A stretch of 12,008 nt of DNA from an uncultured Alistipes sp. (GTDB lineage Bacteria; Bacteroidota; Bacteroidia; Bacteroidales; UBA932): contig UQUN01000041.1 in the NCBI GenBank assembly GCA_900544175.1, positions 1 to 12,008 of the forward strand, in the 5' to 3' direction. Shown one piece after another: positions 1 through 12,008 of this stretch. The notes beneath the pieces are model-generated. The model did not search any database. It had not been told where the DNA came from and saw only the letters and a list, made by a program, of their open reading frames with translations. Positions within the stretch are counted from its first letter, which is position 1; the number at the start of each line of letters is the position of its first letter. The position numbers and the translations under genes are program-made.

Positions 1-294
1 ACCATCACTCCTCACAAGAAATTCAAAGCCGCTATCTACGTGCTGAAGAAAGACGAGGGTGGTCGTCACACTCCTTTCCACAACCACTACCGTCCCCAGT
101 TCTTCATCCGTACCCTTGATATCACCGGAGAAATCATGCTCCCTGAGGGAACTGAGATGGTAATGCCCGGCGATAACGTAGAGATCACAGTAGAACTCAT
201 CTACCCTGTAGCTATCAACGCAGGTCTCCGTTTCGCTATCCGTGAGGGTGGACGTACAGTCGGCTCCGGTCAGGTTACCGAAATTCTCGAATAA
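1..294 (+). CDS. tuf: Elongation factor Tu, C-terminal part (5' truncated by the window edge)
   Basis: EF-Tu is the GTPase that carries aminoacyl-tRNA to the ribosomal A site in the cytoplasm. The frame is open from base 1 and ends with TAA at 292-294, giving 97 visible residues; family members are about 395 residues, so roughly three quarters, including the GTP-binding domain, lies outside the window. What is seen is domain III: the HYRPQFFIRT segment, which contributes to the tRNA and EF-Ts contact face, then ITGEIMLPEG, MVMPGDNVEI, a segment on L-IYPVAINAGLRFAIREGG, and the typical end GRTVGSGQVTEILE. These are near-invariant EF-Tu sequences, so the call is secure. No frameshift or odd residue is visible. 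A terminator-like hairpin begins 21 bases after the stop, and tRNA-Trp and secE follow, the usual Bacteroidota neighbourhood for tuf. Confidence 0.98.
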   Translation, partial: TITPHKKFKAAIYVLKKDEGGRHTPFHNHYRPQFFIRTLDITGEIMLPEGTEMVMPGDNVEITVELIYPVAINAGLRFAIREGGRTVGSGQVTEILE

Positions 295-315
295 TCCATA
301 TAGAGAGTAAAACTT

Positions 316-343
316 AAAGGGGGCTCTACTCGGCCCCCTTTTT
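316..343 (+). terminator. Intrinsic terminator-like hairpin after tuf
   Basis: A 9-bp stem (316-324 pairing with 333-341: AAAGGGGGC with GCCCCCTTT) closes an 8-base loop and is followed by T residues, with a T-run at 339-343. This is the form of a Rho-independent terminator for tuf. The odd point is its position: the T-run ends only two bases before the first base of tRNA-Trp, and no promoter is visible between them. It may be a leaky terminator that lets part of the tuf transcription continue into tRNA-Trp and secE, or a structure that guides processing of the tRNA 5' end. Confidence 0.75.
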
Positions 344-345
344 AA

Positions 346-416
346 AGGGACATAGTTCAAGGGTAGAATAGCGGTCTCCAAAACCGTTGATGGGCGTTCG
401 AATCGCTCTGTCCCTG
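346..416 (+). tRNA. trnW: tRNA-Trp (anticodon CCA)
   Basis: The 71 bases fold into a full cloverleaf. The acceptor stem is 346-352 (AGGGACA) with 409-415 (TGTCCCT), seven pairs. The D stem is 355-358 with 366-369, including one G-U pair, around a loop with the GGG run at 361-363. The anticodon stem is 371-375 with 383-387, and the loop 376-382 places CCA at 378-380, reading the tryptophan codon UGG. The variable loop is four bases. The T stem is 392-396 with 404-408 around TTCGAAT (397-403). The discriminator base is G416, as expected for bacterial tRNA-Trp. The next bases are CAA, so the 3' CCA is not encoded and must be added by the CCA-adding enzyme. Placement between tuf and secE is common in Bacteroidota. 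Confidence 0.97.
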
Positions 417-423
417 CAAGATA

Positions 424-486
424 TCAGACAGTTACGGGTCTGACATTTTAACAACCGGCTCGAGGCAAGCTTCCGGCTAAAAGCCG
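424..486 (+). promoter_or_regulatory. Structured leader between tRNA-Trp and secE
   Basis: The 84 bases between the tRNA and secE (417-500) carry two hairpins. The first pairs 424-429 (TCAGAC) with 438-443 (GTCTGA) and is followed by CATTTTAA, a weak T-run, so it could be a poor terminator or the 3' processing signal of the tRNA precursor. The second pairs 474-478 (CGGCT) with 482-486 (AGCCG) around a 3-base loop, 14 bases before the secE ATG. The same CCGGCT also occurs at 455-460, so AGCCG could pair with either copy and two folds exclude each other. No Bacteroidota -33/-7 promoter pair is seen here. The pairings are direct observation; a regulatory role is inference. Confidence 0.4.
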
Positions 487-500
487 ACAAACATTAAACA

Positions 501-695
501 ATGAGCAAGATTTCTGTTTATTTTAAAGAGTCGTACAACGAATTGACCAAGAAGGTTACCTGGCCTACATGGAACCAACTTCAGAGTTCGGCGATTGTAG
601 TGATGGTGGCGTCAGTCATCCTTGCTGCAATAATATTTCTTATGGACTTCGTGTTCAGACACCTGATGACCACGATCTATAATTTACTGTACTAG
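501..695 (+). CDS. secE: Preprotein translocase subunit SecE
   Basis: SecE clamps the SecY channel in the inner membrane and is essential for Sec-dependent protein export. The 64-residue product is the short single-span form typical of Bacteroidota and most non-enteric bacteria; the E. coli protein has two extra membrane segments. An amphipathic N-terminal helix (about residues 3-18, YFKESYNELTKK) is followed by the conserved VTWPTW motif (19-24) and one hydrophobic membrane segment at about residues 31-53 (AIVVMVASVILAAIIFLMDF). The ATG at 501 fits the usual MSK N-terminus; upstream bases are A-rich without a Shine-Dalgarno sequence. nusG starts three bases after the stop, so the two are almost certainly co-transcribed and perhaps translationally coupled, the classical secE-nusG pair. 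Confidence 0.96.
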   Translation: MSKISVYFKESYNELTKKVTWPTWNQLQSSAIVVMVASVILAAIIFLMDFVFRHLMTTIYNLLY

Positions 696-698
696 AAG

Positions 699-1253
699 AT
701 GGCAGAGCTGGAAAAAAAATGGTATGTTCTCCGTGTAGCCGGAGGTAAGGAGAAAAAAGCCAAGGAATACATTGAAAGCGAAATCAAGGCCATGGGTCTT
801 GATCACTATGTAGGGCAGATTCTCATACCCACGGAAAAAATCTATCAGGTAAGGAACGGAAAGAAAGTCAGCAAGGAAAGTATATTCTTTCCCGGTTACA
901 TTCTTGTCCAGGCCCACCTGACAGGAGAACTGCAGCATATAATCCGCAATATCCCCCACGTATCCGGTTTTCTTACAGAGCGTCAGGGCAAGGACAAGGA
1001 ACCCATACCCCTTAGACCGTCTGAGGTCAACCGCATTCTCGGGATCGTGGACGAACAGCTCGAACAGGACGAGGAGAACATCACGCCTTTCGTTATCGGC
1101 GAGGCCGTGAAGATCACCGATGGCCCGTTCAACGGATTTGACGGTACTATCGAGGAGATCCTTCAGGACAAGAAGAAACTCAAGGTGATGGTCAAGATAT
1201 TCGGACGCAAGACTCTTTTGGAACTGAATTTTGTTCAAGTAGTTAAAGAATAA
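699..1253 (+). CDS. nusG: Transcription termination/antitermination factor NusG
   Basis: NusG binds the RNA polymerase clamp through its N-terminal domain and, through its C-terminal KOW domain, contacts either Rho or ribosomal protein S10, so it links transcription to termination or to translation. The 184-residue product shows the NGN domain at about residues 7-115 (KKWYVLRVAGGKE, then the FFPGYILV strand at 63-70 and HVSGFL at 87-92). After an acidic linker (about 118-128) the KOW domain covers about 131-184, with IGEAVKITDGPFNGFDG and the hallmark ending IFGRKTLLELNFVQVVKE. Length is normal for the family. The start is three bases after secE and rplK follows after 13 bases, which places NusG in the ribosomal protein-polymerase transcription unit. 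A long open frame on the opposite strand here is only a shadow. Confidence 0.97.
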   Translation: MAELEKKWYVLRVAGGKEKKAKEYIESEIKAMGLDHYVGQILIPTEKIYQVRNGKKVSKESIFFPGYILVQAHLTGELQHIIRNIPHVSGFLTERQGKDKEPIPLRPSEVNRILGIVDEQLEQDEENITPFVIGEAVKITDGPFNGFDGTIEEILQDKKKLKVMVKIFGRKTLLELNFVQVVKE

Positions 1254-1266
1254 ATCAATAGTAATT

Positions 1267-1713
1267 ATGGCTAAAGAAATTGCCGCGTTTATTAAATTGC
1301 AGATAAAAGGCGGTGCCGCGAATCCCTCACCTCCAGTAGGACCGGCCCTCGGTTCTAAGGGTGTGAACATAATGGATTTCTGCAAACAATTCAATGCCCG
1401 TACTCAGGACAAGGCCGGAAAGGTGCTGCCTGTAATAATTACAGTCTACAGCGATAAATCGTTCACGTTTGTCGTAAAGCAGCCTCCTGTAGCAGTGCAG
1501 ATCAAAGAAGCAGCGAAGATCTCCAAAGGCTCGGCTGAGCCCAACCGCAGCAAGGCCGGCTCACTCACCTGGGATCAGGTAAAGGAGATTGCACAGGACA
1601 AAATGCCGGACATGAACGCATTTACCCTCAAATCAGCCATGAAAATGGTTGCCGGTACTGCAAGGAGCATGGGTGTCACTGTAACCGGAACATTTCCTGA
1701 AGACATAAAATAA
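1267..1713 (+). CDS. rplK: 50S ribosomal protein L11
   Basis: L11 binds the GTPase-associated region of 23S rRNA at the base of the L7/L12 stalk and is needed for the RelA stringent response and for efficient factor binding. The 148-residue product shows the N-terminal domain with the proline-rich segment NPSPPVGPALG (19-29), whose prolines at 22, 23 and 26 lie in the thiopeptide (thiostrepton, micrococcin) contact region, then GVNIMDFCKQFN. The C-terminal rRNA-binding domain, from about residue 75, carries KSAMKMVAGTARSMGVTVTG. Nothing in it predicts thiopeptide resistance. The ATG follows an A/T-rich spacer without a Shine-Dalgarno sequence. rplA starts nine bases after the stop. Confidence 0.98.
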   Translation: MAKEIAAFIKLQIKGGAANPSPPVGPALGSKGVNIMDFCKQFNARTQDKAGKVLPVIITVYSDKSFTFVVKQPPVAVQIKEAAKISKGSAEPNRSKAGSLTWDQVKEIAQDKMPDMNAFTLKSAMKMVAGTARSMGVTVTGTFPEDIK

Positions 1714-1722
1714 TCGCACGCT

Positions 1723-2424
1723 ATGAGTAAATTGACAAAAAACCAGAAGATAGCTGTTGAGAAGGTAGATTCCGCAAGACAGTACAGACTTCTGGAAGCA
1801 TGCAGACTGGTGAAAGAGGTTAACTACGCCAAGTTTGACGCTTCCGTAGATCTCGCAATACGTCTTGGTGTGGATCCCCGCAAGGCAAACCAGATGGTAC
1901 GTGGCGTTGTGACACTTCCGCATGGAACAGGAAAGGTGACCCGCGTACTTGTACTTTGTACACCTGACAAGGAGAATGAGGCCCGTGAGGCCGGTGCGGA
2001 CTTCGTCGGTCTGGACGAGTTCGTAGAGAAGATCAAAGGCGGCTGGACCGACGTTGACGTCGTTATCTGTACTCCATCTGTCATGAACAAGGTCGGTGCT
2101 CTCGGACGTATACTCGGCCCCCGTGGCCTGATGCCAAACCCCAAGACAGGTACCGTGACAATGGAGATAGGCAAGGCTGTCAAGGAGGTGAAGGCCGGTA
2201 AGATCGACTTCAAGGTAGACAAGACCGGCATCGTGCACGCAGCCATAGGCAAAGTGTCCTTCAGCGCCGAGCAGCTGGCTGAGAACGCACTCGAGCTTCT
2301 CAATACAATTGTCAGACTGAAACCCCAGTCCCTGAAAGGAACTTATGTGAAGAGCATTTTCGTATCTTCGACCATGAGCCCCGGTATTTGCATAGATTCC
2401 AAAACTTTCAGTGCTGCTGAATAA
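1723..2424 (+). CDS. rplA: 50S ribosomal protein L1
   Basis: L1 forms the mobile stalk beside the ribosomal E site and helps release deacylated tRNA. In enteric bacteria it also represses translation of the rplK-rplA message. The 233-residue product has normal family length, with the N-terminal LTKNQKIAVEKVD helix, VDLAIRLGVDPRKANQMVRG at about 42-61, and the L1 signature LGPRGLMPNPKTGTV at 131-145, followed by the KVDKTGIVHAAIGKVSF segment at about 164-180 that belongs to the rRNA-binding domain I. The gene sits between rplK (nine bases) and rplJ (14 bases to the chosen start). Because nusG and rplK are separated by only 13 bases, any L1 feedback site would have to lie inside coding sequence or far upstream. 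Confidence 0.98.
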   Translation: MSKLTKNQKIAVEKVDSARQYRLLEACRLVKEVNYAKFDASVDLAIRLGVDPRKANQMVRGVVTLPHGTGKVTRVLVLCTPDKENEAREAGADFVGLDEFVEKIKGGWTDVDVVICTPSVMNKVGALGRILGPRGLMPNPKTGTVTMEIGKAVKEVKAGKIDFKVDKTGIVHAAIGKVSFSAEQLAENALELLNTIVRLKPQSLKGTYVKSIFVSSTMSPGICIDSKTFSAAE

Positions 2425-2438
2425 TTAACTTGAGTATC

Positions 2439-2963
2439 ATGAGAAAAGAGGAAAAAGCACAGATTATAGAACAGGTTGCCGCCCAACTGAGCGAGACACC
2501 CAATTTCTATGTAACAGACATATCGGGACTTAACGCGGAGAACACCACTGCCCTGCGCAGAGCATGTTTCGAGAAGGAAATCAAACTGATGGTCGTCAAG
2601 AACACACTCTTCATCAAGGCTCTCGAGAAGATGGAGGGCGAGGCTGTCGAGTCCATCAGACCCATCATGGAAGGTTCTTCCGCAATAATGTTCACCACTA
2701 CCCCCAACGCTCCAGCAAAGGTCATCAAGGAATTCAGCGAAAAGATGGGCAAACCGGAGCTCAAGGGCGCGTATGTTCAGGATTGCGCCTATATCGGTGC
2801 CGAGAATCTTGATGTTCTCGTCAATATCAAGTCCCGTGAAGAACTCATCGGTGACATCATTGGTCTGCTGCAGTCTCCTGCAAGAAATGTCATCTCCGCA
2901 CTCCAGGCTTCTGCCGGCGGAAAAATCGCAGGACTGGTCAAGACTTTATCGGAAAAAGAATAA
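2439..2963 (+). CDS. rplJ: 50S ribosomal protein L10
   Basis: L10 anchors L7/L12 dimers to the ribosome and forms the stalk base with L11 and 23S rRNA. The ATG at 2439 gives 174 residues starting MRKEEKAQIIEQ, matching L10 proteins of Bacteroidota as I recall them. A TTG at 2430 would add three residues, but the ATG is preferred. Recognisable parts are the N-terminal rRNA-binding domain with FYVTDISGLNAENTTALRR and the MVVKNTLFIKALE segment, a middle region with SSAIMFTT, and the C-terminal helix (about 151-174, NVISALQASAGGKIAGLVKTL) that carries the L7/L12 dimers. Only 14 bases separate this start from rplA, so there is no space for the long L10 leader RNA found upstream of rplJ in many bacteria. 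Confidence 0.96.
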   Translation: MRKEEKAQIIEQVAAQLSETPNFYVTDISGLNAENTTALRRACFEKEIKLMVVKNTLFIKALEKMEGEAVESIRPIMEGSSAIMFTTTPNAPAKVIKEFSEKMGKPELKGAYVQDCAYIGAENLDVLVNIKSREELIGDIIGLLQSPARNVISALQASAGGKIAGLVKTLSEKE

Positions 2964-2995
2964 AAATAAAACAAACAATTTAATAATTAGAAATC

Positions 2996-3370
2996 ATGGC
3001 AGATATCAAAAAATTTGCGGAAGAATTAGTTAACCTTACTGTTAAAGAAGTTCAAGAACTCGCACAGGTACTTAAGGACGAGTACGGAATCGAGCCTGCA
3101 GCTGCTGCTGCAGTAGCCGTTGCCGCACCTGCAGCAGGCGCTGCTGCAGAGGCCGAGCAGACCCAGTTCGATGTTATCCTGACCTCAGCCGGCCAGGCCA
3201 AGCTCCAGATCGTGAAGGTCGTTAAGGAGATCACCGGTCTCGGACTGAAAGAGGCTAAGGAACTCGTTGACAAGGTTCCCGCTCCCGTAAAGGAGAAAGT
3301 GTCCAAAGCTGAAGCTGAACAGGTAAAAGCACAACTCGAAGAAGCTGGCGGAGAAGTTGAAGTTAAATAA
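2996..3370 (+). CDS. rplL: 50S ribosomal protein L7/L12
   Basis: L7/L12 is the multi-copy stalk protein that recruits and activates translational GTPases. The 124-residue product has the expected three parts: an N-terminal dimerisation domain (about 1-33, starting MADIKKFAEELVNLTVKEVQ), a flexible alanine-rich hinge (about 35-53, rich in AAAAAVAVAAPAAGAAAEA), and the globular C-terminal domain (about 57-124) with the factor-binding helix AKLQIVKVVKEITGLGLKEAKELVD and the end LEEAGGEVEVK. The start lies 32 bases after rplJ in an A/T-rich spacer without a Shine-Dalgarno sequence; A/T-rich upstream sequence is how highly translated Bacteroidota genes often begin. A strong hairpin with a T-run follows 31 bases after the stop, so many transcripts may end here and keep L7/L12 more abundant than polymerase. 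Confidence 0.98.
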   Translation: MADIKKFAEELVNLTVKEVQELAQVLKDEYGIEPAAAAAVAVAAPAAGAAAEAEQTQFDVILTSAGQAKLQIVKVVKEITGLGLKEAKELVDKVPAPVKEKVSKAEAEQVKAQLEEAGGEVEVK

Positions 3371-3380
3371 ACATACTCTA

Positions 3381-3434
3381 TCCCGCTGACGGGAAAATTC
3401 AGGTTTAGAGTCTCCAGGGACTCTAAACCTTTTT
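3381..3434 (+). terminator. Attenuator/partial terminator between rplL and rpoB
   Basis: Two stem-loops lie in the 104-base gap. The first is small: TCCCG (3381-3385) pairs with CGGGA (3390-3394) around CTGA. The second is a perfect 12-bp stem, 3401-3412 (AGGTTTAGAGTC) with 3419-3430 (GACTCTAAACCT), closing a 6-base loop and running straight into five T residues (3430-3434). This is the canonical form of an intrinsic terminator. Because rpoB and rpoC follow on the same strand without a clear promoter, it is best read as an attenuator that lowers polymerase subunit transcription relative to ribosomal proteins. Enteric bacteria also attenuate between rplL and rpoB; whether this is the same ancestral device is unknown. 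The alternative is a full terminator with an unrecognised rpoB promoter at 3435-3474. Confidence 0.85.
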
Positions 3435-3474
3435 GTCGTTTTTCAAAGTTTATCTTCAACCAAAACCGGACACA

Positions 3475-7317
<3,843 letters not shown>

Positions 7318-7348
7318 TTCGTATTTGATAAATTGAAATATCCAAAAT

Positions 7349-11614
<4,266 letters not shown>

Positions 11615-11639
11615 AATCAGGAATCAGACCATCACGAAG

Positions 11640-11674
11640 AAAAAAGACATCAGGAACTGCTGATGTCTTTTTTT
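11640..11674 (+). terminator. Strong intrinsic terminator after rpoC, symmetrical enough to work both ways
   Basis: GACATCAG (11646-11653) pairs with CTGATGTC (11660-11667) around a 6-base loop (GAACTG), and the flanking A-run (11640-11645) extends the stem by pairing with the T-run (11668-11674). On the + strand the stem is followed by seven T residues. On the - strand the A-run supplies a T-run of six, so it could also stop transcription arriving from the right. It lies 25 bases after the rpoC stop and marks the end of the unit. Confidence 0.93.
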
Positions 11675-11828
11675 GTGTCAGTAGATTTTCCGCGGGGTAT
11701 GCATACTGTTACTGGGAAAGTCCCATAAATTTCAAGCGAGTCAGACTTTATGCGTGATGTGTACCTCACGTCCAACAAAGCGCACTTACAGAAATGCCTG
11801 ATAATCAAATGCTCTGGAAAAAGACATC

Positions 11829-11951
11829 TGCTGGACTTGTGAGGATATGGGGCAGAATGGCCGTTTGGTGGCGGAATATGCCGGGTCCAGCAAGTTGCTA
11901 AAACGTATATCTTTGATAATAAGCAGGATGATTTTTGGTGATATGCTGGAC
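11829..11951 (+). repeat. Three copies of TGCTGGAC, two direct and one inverted
   Basis: TGCTGGAC occurs at 11829-11836 and 11944-11951, and its reverse complement GTCCAGCA at 11885-11892, roughly midway. The middle copy could pair with either neighbour (8 bp each, loops of about 48 and 51 bases), so two exclusive folds are possible in RNA, or the copies could be binding sites for a DNA-binding protein. The downstream copy overlaps the possible start ATG at 11943. The match is exact, but the stretch is short and no function is shown. Confidence 0.35.
11908..11915 (+). promoter_or_regulatory. Possible Bacteroidota -7 promoter element (TATCTTTG)
   Basis: TATCTTTG matches the Bacteroidota -7 consensus TAnnTTTG at every fixed position. 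It would place a transcription start near 11922, about 20 bases before the ATG at 11943. A TTG-type -33 element at the normal spacing (about 19-21 bases) is not present, so the match may be chance. A near-palindrome, AGCAAGTTGCT at 11889-11899, lies just upstream. Confidence 0.3.
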
Positions 11952-12008
11952 ATTGCAAAATGGCTGCGCATGAGGCGCAAGTGCCCGGGACGCGATCTCC
12001 TCCTCACG

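Larger units (their letters stand above)
11675..12008. other. About 330 bases without a convincing gene, after rpoC
   Basis: No tRNA or recognisable protein is visible on either strand. Open frames exist on the - strand (down to 11786 and down to 11650), but their translations are rich in Cys, His, Pro and Ser, resemble no family I know, and one ends inside the rpoC terminator. On the + strand there are short frames at 11750-11842 (30 residues) and 11794-11901 (35 residues, five Trp), also unrecognised, and possible starts at 11928, 11943 and 11960 running off the edge; the first two share a frame that reads MLDIAKWLRMRRKCPGRDLL from 11943. Small structures seen are the palindrome GTATGCATAC (11697-11706), the hairpin TGGGA/TCCCA (11713-11725), the hairpin CGTGA/TCACG (11753-11770), and AGCAAGTTGCT (11889-11899). 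In Bacteroides, as I recall, a small DUF3467 gene and then rpsL, rpsG and fusA follow rpoC; none is seen here. Confidence 0.6.

Noticed and set aside
684..1394. Open frame of 236 codons on the - strand across nusG and the start of rplK
   Set aside because: It lies opposite two certain genes, its translation matches no family I know, and it follows from codon bias on the coding strand.
1633..2238. Open frame of 201 codons on the - strand inside rplK-rplA
   Set aside because: Shadow of L11 and L1 coding sequence; no recognisable domain.
3095..3150. GCTGCTGCA-rich repeat in rplL
   Set aside because: This is the normal alanine-rich hinge of L7/L12.
3433..3458. Possible rpoB promoter: TTG at 3433-3435 with TATCTTCA at 3451-3458
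   Set aside because: The -7 match fails at the last two fixed positions and the spacer is about 15 bases, shorter than the Bacteroidota norm.
3433..3474. Extension of RpoB upstream to a TTG at 3433
   Set aside because: It would start inside the terminator T-run and add residues unlike RpoB; the ATG at 3475 gives the expected N-terminus.
11750..11901. Two short + strand frames (11750-11842 and 11794-11901) after rpoC
   Set aside because: They overlap each other in different frames, have no recognisable motif and no supporting start signal, so I did not call them genes.

Overview
This window holds the 3' end of tuf, tRNA-Trp, then secE, nusG, rplK, rplA, rplJ, rplL, rpoB and rpoC, all on the + strand, followed by about 330 bases with no convincing gene. 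It is core transcription and translation DNA, not an accessory region. The organism is very probably a member of the Bacteroidota, most likely order Bacteroidales: RpoB and RpoC read like Bacteroides/Alistipes-type sequences as I recall them, the tuf-tRNA-Trp-secE-nusG order is typical of that group, and none of the genes whose start is visible has a clear Shine-Dalgarno sequence, as is usual there. A Rikenellaceae/Alistipes-like relative is possible, but I cannot settle the family.

Layout. Positions 1-294 are the EF-Tu C-terminus, followed by an intrinsic-terminator-like hairpin (316-343) that ends two bases before tRNA-Trp (346-416). An 84-base structured leader separates the tRNA from secE (501-695). 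secE, nusG, rplK, rplA, rplJ and rplL are packed with gaps of 3 to 32 bases. A 104-base gap then carries a perfect 12-bp hairpin with a T-run, an attenuator candidate, before rpoB (3475-7317). rpoC (7349-11614) follows after 31 bases and ends at a strong bidirectional-looking terminator (11640-11674). Positions 11675-12008 hold small repeats, one perfect match to the Bacteroidota -7 promoter element, and perhaps the first codons of a gene that runs off the right edge.

How the genes work together. EF-Tu and tRNA-Trp serve elongation. SecE anchors the protein translocase. NusG couples RNA polymerase to ribosome and Rho. L11, L1, L10 and L7/L12 build the ribosomal stalk and L1 arm. RpoB and RpoC form the polymerase active site. 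The strings of hairpins at operon boundaries suggest partial termination sets the ratio between EF-Tu, ribosomal proteins and polymerase.

I did not find an undescribed biological system here. The best observation is a perfect 24-bp in-frame tandem duplication inside rpoB, which repeats eight residues in a lineage-specific insertion of the beta subunit. Secondary points are the terminator abutting tRNA-Trp, the rplL-rpoB attenuator, the alternative hairpins before secE, and the unexplained tail after rpoC.
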